Notes: generated by a model from the letters alone, not told the origin. DNA of 60,311 nucleotides from Chthonomonas sp. UBA2387 (GCA_002343445.1 DDSP01000002.1:42704-103014); one strand, 5' to 3'; shown: positions 8,671 through 18,094, counted from the stretch's first letter. Numbers and translations: made by a program.

Positions 8671-9222
8671 TCAGACCTTCTGGGCTTCCAGGGCCTTCTT
8701 GATCTTGGCCCGGTCGGCTACGGAGAGCTTAGGTGCACCCTTCTCCAGCATCGTCATGAACCAAGCGATCTCTTCCGGGGCGACGGGGTGGCCGATGTTC
8801 GCCCCGTCCTTGCTCTTCTCGGAAGGCGCCTTCGACGTGATGAGCGTCCGGCCCGAGGTGTCGAGGATCGCGAAGTACGGGATGCCGCTGTTGGTGCCCC
8901 CCAGCGTAGCCAACTTCTCGGCGCTGCCGGGGTTCTCCAGGGCCTTGTTCTCGGGGCTCTCCATCACGACCAGATGCACCACCTCGAGGCTCTTGCCGAA
9001 GAGAGGCTTCATCTCGGGCTGAGCCATGAACGCGTCCATCTTCTTGCACCAGCCGCACCAAGACGCGTGGAAGATCACCATCACGTTCTTCCCTTCGGCC
9101 TTGGCCTTCTTGGTCGCCGCGGCGATCAGTTCGTTGGACGTGGGCGGAGTCGGCGACGTCTTCTGGGCGGACAGCCCGACGGCCAGCAGGAGTGCGAGAG
9201 TAACGACGGTGAGTTTCCTCAT
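8671..9222 (-). CDS. Secreted thioredoxin-fold protein (CGWC)
   Basis: A 183-residue exported thioredoxin-like protein. Residues 1-19 form a Sec signal (MRKL then a hydrophobic core); the domain carries SWCGWCKKMDAF, the CxxC active site typical of thioredoxin_7/DUF255-type periplasmic disulfide reductases. The ATG at 9222 is fixed by a -10 box (TATCAT) ending 6 nt upstream. The longer open frame to 9321 has no signal-peptide logic. It is the first gene of a likely two-gene unit with tryptophanase, an odd pairing for which I have no explanation. Confidence 0.8.
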   Translation of the reverse strand: MRKLTVVTLALLLAVGLSAQKTSPTPPTSNELIAAATKKAKAEGKNVMVIFHASWCGWCKKMDAFMAQPEMKPLFGKSLEVVHLVVMESPENKALENPGSAEKLATLGGTNSGIPYFAILDTSGRTLITSKAPSEKSKDGANIGHPVAPEEIAWFMTMLEKGAPKLSVADRAKIKKALEAQKV

Positions 9223-9228
9223 ACCGCC

Positions 9229-9234
9229 ATGATA
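9229..9234 (-). promoter_or_regulatory. -10 box TATCAT of thioredoxin-like gene
   Basis: On the minus strand TATCAT ends 6 nt before the ATG at 9222, again leaving no room for a Shine-Dalgarno sequence. Confidence 0.6.
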
Positions 9235-9281
9235 TGCCCAAACCGGCGCAGCGGTCACTTGAATTGGGACAAAATGGAGGG

Positions 9282-11114
9282 GTGATCCCCCTGTTTCTTG
9301 GTCTCGCGATGATGCAAGCAAACGATAAAACGATTTATCAACCTCTCCCGAAGCTGGAGGTCAAGGGCAAACACCTGGTGGACCCCTCCGGCAAGGTAGT
9401 TCCGATGAAGGGCGTCAACCTGGGCAACTGGCTCATGATCGAGCTATGGATGTGGGGCTTCTGGGACGAGGAGACCGGCGGTGTCAAGGACCAACACGAC
9501 CTGTTGCAGACGCTGCGAGAGCGGTTCGGACCGATCGAAACCGAGCGGCTCATGGACGTCTACCGCGCCTCCTGGTTCACCGATCGCGACTTCGAAGTCA
9601 TCCGGAGCTTCGGCATGAACGTGGTGCGCTTGCCGATCGACTACCGACTGCTGGAAGGCAGCGAGCCGAAGTCCTTGCGACCCGACGCCTGGGAGTGGAT
9701 CGACCGTGCCGTGGACATGGCCGAAGCAAAGGGCCTTTACACGATTCTCGACCTGCACGGCGCCCCAGGCGGCCAGAGCCCCTACGAACACACGGGCCAA
9801 TCCGACCAGAACAAGCTGTGGGCGGAGCCGGCCAACCACGAACGAACCGCTTGGCTCTGGGGCGAGATGTCCAAGCGCTTCCGGGACCGCTCCGCCGTCG
9901 TGGCGTACGACGTGATCAACGAGCCCTATGGCGGCAAGCGCGACGAGATCAGGACCGTCTTCGAGAAGTGTCTGGCGGCCATCCGCAAGGTTGACCCAGA
10001 CAAGTTGGTCTACGCCCCAGGCGACACCTCGGGCTTCGACTTCTACGGAGATCCCAAGGCCAACGGCTGGAAGAACGTCGGCTTCACCATGCACTACTAT
10101 CCCGGGCTCTTTGGCAACGGTCAGCCGACACCCCTGACCCACGCGAAGCATCTGCGTTACCTTGAGACCGTGGCCGAGCAAGTGGAGAAGCTGAACGTTC
10201 CTTTCTTGGTGGGCGAGATGAACGTGGTGTTCAAAGCCGCCGGCGGGGGCTCGATGATGCGGCGGACGTTCGATCTGCACGAGAAGTTCGGCTGGGCCAC
10301 CACCATGTGGAGCACGAAAGTCGTCTCAAGAGAAGGCGGTCTCTCGGACGCCATGTGGGGCCTCGTCACCACCAAGAACCCGGGCCGAACGGCCAACTTC
10401 CGCAAGGACTCGAAGGAGGCCATCGAGGCGTTCTTCAAGGGCTTCGCCACGGAAGAGTTGGTCGTCTACGAGGAGTTGCGCCAAGCGATGACGGCGAAGA
10501 ACCCCGTCCTGCCGGCGCTGCCTGAGATTCCTGCGCCCAGACGTGTCGCCCCGGCGGACGACCCGATCGCGCCCTGGTTGTTGAACGATGTCGGCGGGGC
10601 CCTGCAGGGAGGCCAACGCACGCTTCCGAATGGCGACATCGAACTCTATGGCGGAGGCGACGACATCTGGGCACACCGAGACCAGTTTCGATTCCTGGTT
10701 CAGCCGGTTGCCGGAGACTTCGCGCTTGCGGGGACGGTCGTCTCGCTCGAAGACGTGGACGCCTACAGCAAGGCCGGCCTCATGGCGCGGGTCTCTCGCG
10801 AACCCGATGCGGCCGCGTTGCTCGTCTCGACCTTTCCCAACGGCGAGGTGCAGGTGGCGCTGCGCCGCAAGACGGGCGAGGCGATGGAAGGCGTCGCGAG
10901 TTTGCAGCGCGAGGGCTTCCCGGTATCCCTGCGCCTCACGCGGCGCGAGGACGAGTTCGCTGTTGCGGCTCGCGAGGCGTCTGGCGCTTGGAAAGAGCTG
11001 TGGAGCGGCAGGCTGGATTGGCCCGTGGAGACGTTTGTGGGTGCCGTGGCCCTCAGCCACGACAACTCTCAGCTCGTTCGTGCAGTGTATCGGGGCTTGA
11101 TGCTGCGCAAGTAG
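9282..11114 (+). CDS. Glycoside hydrolase family 5 enzyme with C-terminal lectin-like domain
   Basis: A 610-residue probable beta-glucanase/glucosidase. A short hydrophobic N-terminus is followed by a GH5 (beta/alpha)8 barrel (about residues 30-400) starting with the exo-1,3-glucanase-like motif GVNLGNWLMIELWMW; the acid/base Glu is in DVINEPYGG and the nucleophile Glu in FLVGEMNVV. Residues about 430-610 form a beta-rich domain resembling DUF1349/concanavalin-like modules (FALAGTVVSLEDVDAYSKAG). The GTG at 9282 is preferred because CAAAAT ends 6 nt upstream; ATG codons at 9309 and 9312 are alternatives. It directly precedes a sugar ABC importer, which suggests that its products are imported by that system. 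Confidence 0.85.
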   Translation: MIPLFLGLAMMQANDKTIYQPLPKLEVKGKHLVDPSGKVVPMKGVNLGNWLMIELWMWGFWDEETGGVKDQHDLLQTLRERFGPIETERLMDVYRASWFTDRDFEVIRSFGMNVVRLPIDYRLLEGSEPKSLRPDAWEWIDRAVDMAEAKGLYTILDLHGAPGGQSPYEHTGQSDQNKLWAEPANHERTAWLWGEMSKRFRDRSAVVAYDVINEPYGGKRDEIRTVFEKCLAAIRKVDPDKLVYAPGDTSGFDFYGDPKANGWKNVGFTMHYYPGLFGNGQPTPLTHAKHLRYLETVAEQVEKLNVPFLVGEMNVVFKAAGGGSMMRRTFDLHEKFGWATTMWSTKVVSREGGLSDAMWGLVTTKNPGRTANFRKDSKEAIEAFFKGFATEELVVYEELRQAMTAKNPVLPALPEIPAPRRVAPADDPIAPWLLNDVGGALQGGQRTLPNGDIELYGGGDDIWAHRDQFRFLVQPVAGDFALAGTVVSLEDVDAYSKAGLMARVSREPDAAALLVSTFPNGEVQVALRRKTGEAMEGVASLQREGFPVSLRLTRREDEFAVAAREASGAWKELWSGRLDWPVETFVGAVALSHDNSQLVRAVYRGLMLRK

Positions 11115-11140
11115 CCCTGCCGCCCCACCGGTCCACTCTG

Positions 11141-11166
11141 GAGTTGGGCCGACCGGCCCAACCTCC
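11141..11166. terminator. Strong GC hairpin after GH5 gene
   Basis: GGAGTTGGGCC and GGCCCAACCTCC pair around a GACC loop, with one bulged base; the core 11143-11150/11155-11162 is a perfect 8-bp stem. It lies 27 bp after the GH5 stop and 46 bp before the ABC binding-protein ATG. There is no T-run, so it may be an attenuator, an operator for a sugar regulator, or an mRNA-stabilising structure. Confidence 0.5.
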
Positions 11167-11211
11167 CTGAAGGAGAACCGCGAAGGGCGTCGAAAAACAC
11201 CCCAAGACCCC

Positions 11212-12534
11212 ATGGTGAACCGCTCGCTCTTCCCTGCCCTCGGCTTGATCGGCGTTGCGGCGACCGCGTGGTATTCGGAGCGGCTCACCGCGCCCGAGGT
11301 TCGGCCCGGCCCGGTGCGCATCACCTACTGGGAAAAATGGACCGGGTTCGAGGGCGACGCCATGCGCGCCGTCGTGGACGAGTTCAACCGCTCTCAGGAC
11401 GAGATCTTCGTCGAGTTGCTCACGGTGAGCGGCATCCAAGACAAGACGCTGCTCGCCACCTCCGGAGGCAACCCGCCCGACGTTGCCGGCCTGTTCGGCC
11501 CGAACGTCGCCCAATACGCCGACAACATGGCCGTCATGCCGCTCACCGAGTTCTGCAAGGAAGCCGGCATTGGGCCCGAAGACTACATCCCGTGCTACTG
11601 GGACATCGGGTTCTACAAGGGCGAGGTCTACAGCCTGCCGACCACTCCCGCCTCGACGGCGCTCCACTACAACCGCGCCTTGCTGAAGGCCGCCGGGCTC
11701 GACCCCGACCGTCCGCCCAAGACCATCGAAGAGCTCGACGCCTACGCCGAGAAGCTGACCAAGCGCAACGGGAGCCGCATCGAGGTCTCGGGCTTCTTGC
11801 CCAACGAGCCGGGCTGGTGGAACTGGTCGTGGGGCTACTTCTTCGGCGGCACGCTGCTCGAGGGCGACACGATCACGGCCAACTCTCCCGAGAACATCCG
11901 GGCCTACGAGTGGATCCAGAGCTACACGAAGAAGTTCGGCGCGGGCGACATCCAAGCGTTCCGCAGCGGCTTCGGCAACTTCTCCTCGCCCCAAAACCCG
12001 TTCATGTCGCAGAAGGTGGCGATGGTGCTCCAGGGCGTGTGGATGTACAACTTCATCAGCCAGTTCGCGCCCGAACTCGACTGGGCGGCTGCGCCGTTTC
12101 CGCATCCCGCCGACCGGCCTGACTTGGCCGAGCCGACGCTGGTGGACTTGGACGTGTTGGTCATTCCGGTCGGGGCGAAGCACCCGAAGGAGGCTTTCGA
12201 GTTCATCAAGTTTGTGCAGTCGCAGAAGGGCATGGAGTTGCTATGCATGGGCCAACGGAAGCACTCGCCGCTGCGCGAGGTGAGTCCCGGCTTCTATGAG
12301 AAGCACCCGAACCCCTACATCCGGCTGTTCACCGAGCTGGCGTACAGCAAGAACGCCATCCCCGCGCCCAAGATCGGCATCTGGCCCGAGTACCAGGCCG
12401 AACTCAACAGCGCTTTCGACGAGGTCTATTTGATGCGCAAGACACCCAAGGAGGCCTTGAACTACGTCCAGGCCCGCATGACGCCCCTCTGGGAGGACTA
12501 CCTCCTCAAGCAAAAGCTGAGGGAGCAGCGATGA
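11212..12534 (+). CDS. Sugar ABC transporter substrate-binding protein
   Basis: A 440-residue extracellular solute-binding protein of family 1 (MalE/UgpB-like). It has an N-terminal hydrophobic anchor (residues 5-20) without a clear lipobox Cys, then the family opening VRITYWEKWTGFEGDAM, the VSGIQDKTLLATSGGNPPDV loop, and the C-terminal EAFEFIKFVQS helix. It captures an oligosaccharide in the periplasm and delivers it to the two permeases that follow with overlapping reading frames (ATGA, TAATG). A preceding GH5 gene points to a beta-glucan fragment as ligand; this is inference. Confidence 0.9.
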   Translation: MVNRSLFPALGLIGVAATAWYSERLTAPEVRPGPVRITYWEKWTGFEGDAMRAVVDEFNRSQDEIFVELLTVSGIQDKTLLATSGGNPPDVAGLFGPNVAQYADNMAVMPLTEFCKEAGIGPEDYIPCYWDIGFYKGEVYSLPTTPASTALHYNRALLKAAGLDPDRPPKTIEELDAYAEKLTKRNGSRIEVSGFLPNEPGWWNWSWGYFFGGTLLEGDTITANSPENIRAYEWIQSYTKKFGAGDIQAFRSGFGNFSSPQNPFMSQKVAMVLQGVWMYNFISQFAPELDWAAAPFPHPADRPDLAEPTLVDLDVLVIPVGAKHPKEAFEFIKFVQSQKGMELLCMGQRKHSPLREVSPGFYEKHPNPYIRLFTELAYSKNAIPAPKIGIWPEYQAELNSAFDEVYLMRKTPKEALNYVQARMTPLWEDYLLKQKLREQR

Positions 12535-13418
12535 CGCTCAAAGAGAAGAAGGAGACGCGTTCGGCGCTGCTGTTCGCCTCGCCGTGGGTGATCGGGTTCT
12601 GCGTGTTCTTGGCCTACCCGCTGCTGGCCTCGATCTACTACAGCTTCTGCGACTACTCGGTGCTTCGGCCGCCCGTTTGGATCGGCCTGCGGAACTACAC
12701 GAACCTGTTTCAGGACGAGGTCTTCTACAAGACGCTCAGCAACACGGCCATTTACGCGATCTTCGCCCTGCCGCTCGGCATGCTGGTCGCCATCGGGCTG
12801 GCCCTGCTTCTCAACACCAAGGTGCGCGGCTTGGCTGTTTACCGGACGATCTTCTTCTTGCCCTCGCTTGTGCCGATGGTTTCGTTGGCGGTCCTCTGGC
12901 TTTGGCTGTTCAACGGCGAGAACGGGCTGGTCAACATCGGCCTCGGCTTCCTCGGCATCAAAGGCCCGAACTGGCTGAGTGACCCCGAGTGGTCGAAGCC
13001 GGCTCTGATCCTGCTCAGCCTTTGGGGCACGGGCAACGCCATGGTGATCTACCTGGCCGGACTTCAGGACGTGCCGGTCCAACTCTACGAAGCCGCCGAC
13101 CTCGACGGCGCCAGCCCGTGGGACAAGGTGCGCAACGTCACCATCCCCATGATCTCGCCCGTGATCCTGTTCAACCTCATCATGGGCATCATCGGCACGC
13201 TGCAGGTGTTCACGGTGCCGTATGTGATGTTCCCCGGCGGCTCGCCCGCCCGTTCGACCTATTTCTACACGATGTATCTCTTCGACAACGCCTTCCGCTA
13301 TCAGAAGATGGGCTACGCCTGTGCGATGGGCTGGATCATGTTCGTCATCATCCTGGTCCTCACCATGGTCTCGCTTCGACTCTCCGAGAAGCACGTCCAT
13401 TACGGGGGTGGCGCGTAA
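12531..13418 (+). CDS. Sugar ABC transporter permease (MalF/UgpA type)
   Basis: A 295-residue inner-membrane permease with six predicted helices and the EAA loop YEAADLDGASPWDKVRNVTI near residues 185-205, which docks an ABC ATPase. Its ATG overlaps the binding-protein stop codon by 4 bases (ATGA), showing translational coupling. Together with the following MalG-type permease it forms a heterodimeric channel. No ATPase gene follows, so the importer must borrow a shared MsmK/UgpC-like ATPase from elsewhere. Confidence 0.93.
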   Translation: MTLKEKKETRSALLFASPWVIGFCVFLAYPLLASIYYSFCDYSVLRPPVWIGLRNYTNLFQDEVFYKTLSNTAIYAIFALPLGMLVAIGLALLLNTKVRGLAVYRTIFFLPSLVPMVSLAVLWLWLFNGENGLVNIGLGFLGIKGPNWLSDPEWSKPALILLSLWGTGNAMVIYLAGLQDVPVQLYEAADLDGASPWDKVRNVTIPMISPVILFNLIMGIIGTLQVFTVPYVMFPGGSPARSTYFYTMYLFDNAFRYQKMGYACAMGWIMFVIILVLTMVSLRLSEKHVHYGGGA

Positions 13419-14284
13419 TGGCCCAGTCGCTCGCCAAGCAGAACCGGTCGCGAACGGCCGCGATCCACCTGGTCCTCATGGTCCTCAGCGGGTTCTTCAT
13501 GCTGCCCCTGCTGTGGATGCTCTCCACGGCCTTGAAGCCCATCGAAGAGACCATGACGCAGCCGCCGACGTGGATTCCCACACGAATCCTCTGGCACAAC
13601 TTCTCGGATGCGTTCACCTACGGTCGGGACACGCTCGGTTACACGCCGTTCTTGGTCTATGGCCGCAATACGCTCGTCCTGTGCATCCTCGGCGTGGCGG
13701 GCACGGTGGTTTCGAATTCGCTGGTGGCCTACGCGTTCGCGCGGCTCAAATGGAAGGGGCGCGACTTCGCGTTCGCCGTAACGCTGGCCACGATGATGGT
13801 GCCGTTCCCCGTGCTGATGGTGCCGATCTACGGCATGTTCAAGGAGTTCGGCTGGATCGGGTCGTTCAAGCCGTTGTGGGTTCCGGCATGGTTTGGCTCG
13901 GCGTTCGCGATCTTCCTGTTGCGGCAGTTCTTCCGCAGCATCCCCATGGAACTCAGCGAGGCGGCCAAGATCGACGGGGCATCGGAGTGGGCGATCTATT
14001 GGCAGGTCGTCATGCCGTTGGCAAAACCAGCGTTGGCCGTCATCGCCTTGTTCAACTTCATGGGCACGTGGAACGACTTTCTTGGACCGCTCATCTACCT
14101 GCTCGACCAGAAGACGTTCACACTCTCGCTGGGCCTCCAGGTCTTCCAGAGCCAGCACGGTGGGACGCAGTGGAACCTGCTGATGGCGGCCTCGGCAATC
14201 GTGGTCGCGCCCATCATCCTGCTGTTCTTCTTCACCCAGAAGCAGTTCATCGAGGGCATCACGATGACGGGGCTCAAGGGATGA
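13418..14284 (+). CDS. Sugar ABC transporter permease (MalG/UgpE type)
   Basis: A 288-residue carbohydrate permease of the MalG type, with an N-terminal helix (residues 16-36), the periplasmic loop containing TWIPTRILWHNFSDAF, and the EAA motif ELSEAAKIDGASEWAIYWQV near 185-205. It starts within the previous stop codon (TAATG). Third and last gene of the importer; aspS follows from its own promoter 22 bp downstream. Confidence 0.93.
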   Translation: MAQSLAKQNRSRTAAIHLVLMVLSGFFMLPLLWMLSTALKPIEETMTQPPTWIPTRILWHNFSDAFTYGRDTLGYTPFLVYGRNTLVLCILGVAGTVVSNSLVAYAFARLKWKGRDFAFAVTLATMMVPFPVLMVPIYGMFKEFGWIGSFKPLWVPAWFGSAFAIFLLRQFFRSIPMELSEAAKIDGASEWAIYWQVVMPLAKPALAVIALFNFMGTWNDFLGPLIYLLDQKTFTLSLGLQVFQSQHGGTQWNLLMAASAIVVAPIILLFFFTQKQFIEGITMTGLKG

Positions 14285-14288
14285 CCGC

Positions 14289-14297
14289 TGGTATCAT
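14289..14297 (+). promoter_or_regulatory. Extended -10 box of aspS
   Basis: TGG-TATCAT is an extended -10 promoter ending 9 nt before the aspS ATG, placed in the 22-bp gap after the permease stop. Confidence 0.6.
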
Positions 14298-14306
14298 CGG
14301 ACCTTC

Positions 14307-16124
14307 ATGAGCTTTGTCAAACGGACCCATGCGTGCGGGTCCATCCGCGCGGAACACGAGGGCCACACGGTCACCCTCAACGGCTGGGCGCACAAGGTGC
14401 GCGACCTTGGAGGCGTCTTCTTCGTTGATCTGCGCGATCGCACGGGTCTGGTGCAGTTGCTCTGCGACCCCCAGACCCTGCGTGACCTGGAGAGCATCCG
14501 CCACGAGTGTTGCTTGAGCGTGCGCGGCGTGGTTCGCCGACGGTCGCCTGAAGCCGTCAATCCCAAGATGCCGACAGGCGAGGTCGAGGTCGAAGTCACC
14601 TCGTTCGCCGTACTGGGCCCTGCCAAGCCCCTGCCCTTCCCCGTGAGCGACGAGGAGCAGATGCAGAACGTGAACGAGGAGTTGCGGATCAAGTACCGCT
14701 ACCTCGACCTGCGCCGCCCCGCGATGCACCGCAAGTTGGCGCTTCGTTCGGCAGCCATCCGAAAGATCCGGGCCTACCTTGACGCCCGAGAGTTCCTGGA
14801 GATCGAAACGCCGATCATCACGAAGAGCACGCCGGAGGGCGCGCGCGACTACCTGGTGCCCTACCGCTTGGAGCCCGGCCACTTCTACGCCCTGCCCCAA
14901 AGCCCGCAGCAGTACAAGCAGTTGCTGATGGTCGGCGGCATGGAACGGTACTACCAGATCGCCAAGTGCTTCCGCGACGAGAGCCAACGCGCCGACAGGC
15001 AACCCGAGTTCACCCAACTCGACGTCGAAATGTCGTTCGTGGATCAGGAGGACATCCTGCAGCTGGCCGAGGGACTCACGCTTTCCGTGTGCAACGAGCT
15101 TATCGAGGAGTTTGGCTTGGAACTCGATCCCGTGGAGCCGTTCGCCAGGTTGACCTACGATGAATCGGTCCACCTGTACGGGTGCGACAAGCCCGACCTC
15201 CGGTTCGGGCTTCCCCTCTTCGATGTGAGCGCCCAGGTTGCCGAGTCAGGCTTTGGGGTGTTCAAGAACACCATCGAGGCCGGCGGCCGGGTTCGAGGTG
15301 TCCGCTTTCCCGGCGGATCCTCGCTTTCGCGCAAAGAGGTCGGCGCGCTGGAAGAGTTTTGCCGCGAGTTCGGCGCCAAGGGCATGGCCTCGCTTGCCGT
15401 GGTCTCAGTCAGCGAAGCTGGCGAAGGTGCCGTTCCGGTTTCAGACGGTCTGGCCGTGCGCAGTTCGATCGCCAAGTTCTTCAGCGTGGACGAACTCGAA
15501 GGCATCCTCAAGGTGTGCCAAGCCCAGCCCGGCGACTTGCTTTGCTTCGTGGCCGATACCTACATGGTGTGCAACAACGCCTTGTTCCGCCTGCGGAACC
15601 TCATCGGCGACCGATGCGGCTTGCGCAACCCGCGCAAACTGAGGTTCGCGTGGGTGCTCGACTTCCCGCTTTTCGATTGGGATGCGGATTCGGCGGCGTG
15701 GGTGCCTGCTCATCACCCGTTCACCGCACCCAAGACCGAGGACCTCGTCTACTTTGAGACAGACCCTGGACGCGTCCGCGCGGATTGCTACGACATTGTT
15801 TGTAACGGCATGGAGTGGGCGTCGGGCTCGATCCGAATCCACCGACCTGACATTCAAGCCAAGGTCTTCTCCATGCTCGGCATCGACGAGCAGACGCAGA
15901 AGGAGCGGTTTGGCCACATGTTGGAGGCTTTCCAGCTTGGTGCGCCACCACACGGAGGCATCGCCCCGGGCATTGACCGCTTGATCATGTTGCTGCTTGG
16001 CGAGGAGAACATCCGGGAGGTCATCGCCTTCCCCAAGGTGGCTCAAGGTTACGACCCGATGATGGATGCACCGAGCCCGGTAGACCCGCAACAGTGGGCG
16101 GAACTGGGTCTGCGTCCAGCCTAG
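14307..16124 (+). CDS. aspS: Aspartyl-tRNA synthetase
   Basis: Charges tRNA-Asp. The 605-residue protein has the bacterial class IIb layout: N-terminal OB fold (GWAHKVRDLGGVFFVDLRDR), catalytic core with motif 2 (CFRDESQRADRQPEFTQLD), the bacterial GAD insertion (about 290-410) and motif 3 (GGIAPGIDRL). In the anticodon-binding loop the residue after RD is Leu (RDLGG), as in the discriminating E. coli enzyme, rather than the His of non-discriminating forms; this is suggestive only. Monocistronic or followed by typA, which has its own promoter 30 bp downstream. Confidence 0.97.
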   Translation: MSFVKRTHACGSIRAEHEGHTVTLNGWAHKVRDLGGVFFVDLRDRTGLVQLLCDPQTLRDLESIRHECCLSVRGVVRRRSPEAVNPKMPTGEVEVEVTSFAVLGPAKPLPFPVSDEEQMQNVNEELRIKYRYLDLRRPAMHRKLALRSAAIRKIRAYLDAREFLEIETPIITKSTPEGARDYLVPYRLEPGHFYALPQSPQQYKQLLMVGGMERYYQIAKCFRDESQRADRQPEFTQLDVEMSFVDQEDILQLAEGLTLSVCNELIEEFGLELDPVEPFARLTYDESVHLYGCDKPDLRFGLPLFDVSAQVAESGFGVFKNTIEAGGRVRGVRFPGGSSLSRKEVGALEEFCREFGAKGMASLAVVSVSEAGEGAVPVSDGLAVRSSIAKFFSVDELEGILKVCQAQPGDLLCFVADTYMVCNNALFRLRNLIGDRCGLRNPRKLRFAWVLDFPLFDWDADSAAWVPAHHPFTAPKTEDLVYFETDPGRVRADCYDIVCNGMEWASGSIRIHRPDIQAKVFSMLGIDEQTQKERFGHMLEAFQLGAPPHGGIAPGIDRLIMLLLGEENIREVIAFPKVAQGYDPMMDAPSPVDPQQWAELGLRPA

Positions 16125-16136
16125 GTCCAGCCCGGC

Positions 16137-16145
16137 TGGTATCCT
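16137..16145 (+). promoter_or_regulatory. Extended -10 box of typA
   Basis: TGG-TATCCT ends 8 nt before the ATG at 16154 and lies after the aspS stop. It shows that the in-frame extension back to 16094, inside aspS, is not part of the gene. Confidence 0.6.
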
Positions 16146-16153
16146 CTCGGGTC

Positions 16154-17980
16154 ATGCACCCCCCGATTCGCAACGTGGGCATCATCGCGCACGTCGACCA
16201 CGGCAAAACCACTCTTGTGGATGCCATCTTCAGACAGTCGGGGGTCTTTCGCGAGAACCAAGCCGTCCAAGAGCGCGTCATGGACCGGGGAGACCTGGAG
16301 CGCGAGAAGGGCATCACGATCCTTTCCAAAGTCGCGAGCGTTGCCTACAAAGGCGTCAAGATCAACATTGTGGACACCCCCGGCCACGCCGACTTCGGTG
16401 GCGAGGTCGAACGCGTGCTGAGCATGGTGGACGGGGTATTACTCGTCGTGGACGCATGCGAGGGCCCCATGCCGCAGACGCGATTCGTGCTCAAGAAGGC
16501 GTTGGCACGTGGCCTGAAGCCCATCGTGGCGATCAACAAGGTGGACCGCGAGGGCGCGCGCCCGCTCGAGGCTTACGACAAAACGCTGGACCTGTTCATT
16601 GACCTCGGCGCAGGCGAAGACGATCTCTTCTTCCCACACATCTACACCAGCGGCGCGGGCGGATTCGCGAGAATCAGCCCCGATGGAGGCGAGAAGGACA
16701 TGCGGGCCATGCTCGAAATGCTGGTCAACGCCGTACCGCCGCCGACGGTTGAGCTGGAGGGGCCATTCCTGCTCCAAGTCGCCAACCTTGACTACTCCGA
16801 TTATCTCGGCCGCATGTTCGGGGGCAAAGTGCTGCGGGGCGAGGTCAAAGTCGGCGAAAGGATGACGCTCACACGGGCCGGCCAGCGATTCGGTTTCAAC
16901 GTGACAAAACTGTGGTGCTACGACGGCATCCAGTTGGTCGAGGTCCCGTCCTGTGGTGCCGGCGACATCGTGATGATGTCGGGCCTAGACGACGTACTGA
17001 TCGGGGACACCATCTCCGACCCCGCCCAGGTCGAGGAACTGCCCGTCATCGATGTGGACCCACCCACGCTGAGCATGACGTTCTACGCCAACAACTCTCC
17101 GTTGGCAGGCAAGGACGGTGGCAAGTTTCTGACCATCCACAAGATTCGCGAGCGGCTCGAGCGCGAAGCAAAGGTCAGCGTGGCCCTCAAGCTCGACCCC
17201 GAGAGCCCTGCCGATGCCGTCAAAGTGGATGCGCGAGGCGAACTGCAGTTGGCCATCCTCATCGAACAGATGCGCCGCGAAAGCTATGAAATGGCGATCA
17301 GCCGCCCCAAAGTCATCTTTCGGCGTGAGGCCGACGGCACCGTTACGGAGCCGTTCGAACGCGTGACCCTCGAACTGCCCGACGACTGCGTGGGCAGCGT
17401 CATGGAAGAAATGAGCCGCCGAAGAGGCGACTTGCAGGACATGGCCACGGACGATCGAGGGCATGCCCGGCTGACCTACCTCGTCCCGACGCGGGGCCTG
17501 ATCGGATTCAGAACCAACTACTTGACCATCACGCGCGGTCTTGGCATCCTTGCACACCTGTTCGAGGACTACCGAGCCTACGCTGGCGAAGTCGCCAATC
17601 GAACGCGTGGAGCGCTGATCGCCAAGGACCCGGGGAAGATGACGCGCTACGCCTACGAGGACATTCAAGAGCGTGGCGTCCTGTTCTATCCCGTCGGCAC
17701 GGACACCTACGGCGGCATGATCGTGGGCGAGTGTGCTCGCGACGAGGACATGGTGGTCAACATCACCAAGTCGAAGGCGGCCAACAACATGCGCTCCTCG
17801 ACTTCGGACGCGACCACGGTTCTCGACCCGCACCGAGACTTCTCGCTGGAACAGGCGCTGAGTTGGCTCCGCGACGACGAACTGCTCGAAGTCACGCCCA
17901 AGCAACTTCGCTTCCGCAAACAGGTGCTGGACCACAGCCAGCGCCGCGTTTCAGAGCGCCGTTCCGAAGTGAACGTGTGA
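16154..17980 (+). CDS. typA: Ribosome-associated GTPase TypA/BipA
   Basis: A 608-residue translational GTPase of the EF-G family that binds ribosomes under stress and helps ribosome assembly. Visible motifs: P-loop IIAHVDHGKTTLVDAI, switch II VDTPGHADFGGEVER, NKVD, domain II, an EF-G domain III/V part and the typical TypA C-terminal domain (GLIGFRTNYLTITRG). The ATG at 16154 gives the family-standard N-terminus MHPPIRNVGIIAHVDHGK; the open frame continues 20 codons upstream into aspS but the promoter excludes that. Length is normal. Confidence 0.96.
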   Translation: MHPPIRNVGIIAHVDHGKTTLVDAIFRQSGVFRENQAVQERVMDRGDLEREKGITILSKVASVAYKGVKINIVDTPGHADFGGEVERVLSMVDGVLLVVDACEGPMPQTRFVLKKALARGLKPIVAINKVDREGARPLEAYDKTLDLFIDLGAGEDDLFFPHIYTSGAGGFARISPDGGEKDMRAMLEMLVNAVPPPTVELEGPFLLQVANLDYSDYLGRMFGGKVLRGEVKVGERMTLTRAGQRFGFNVTKLWCYDGIQLVEVPSCGAGDIVMMSGLDDVLIGDTISDPAQVEELPVIDVDPPTLSMTFYANNSPLAGKDGGKFLTIHKIRERLEREAKVSVALKLDPESPADAVKVDARGELQLAILIEQMRRESYEMAISRPKVIFRREADGTVTEPFERVTLELPDDCVGSVMEEMSRRRGDLQDMATDDRGHARLTYLVPTRGLIGFRTNYLTITRGLGILAHLFEDYRAYAGEVANRTRGALIAKDPGKMTRYAYEDIQERGVLFYPVGTDTYGGMIVGECARDEDMVVNITKSKAANNMRSSTSDATTVLDPHRDFSLEQALSWLRDDELLEVTPKQLRFRKQVLDHSQRRVSERRSEVNV

Positions 17981-18083
17981 GCGTGGGCCGGGTCCGATCC
18001 CAACACCGGTGGCGAGCCTCGGCCAGCGACTCGAAATTGTGTGGAAAACTTCAGATTCCAACCCTCCATATTCGCGCACCTGA

Positions 18084-18092
18084 TGCTAGAAT
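18084..18092 (+). promoter_or_regulatory. Extended -10 box of the riboswitch transcript
   Basis: TGC-TAGAAT lies 29 bp upstream of the aptamer and should start transcription near 18099. Confidence 0.6.
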
Positions 18093-18094
18093 GA

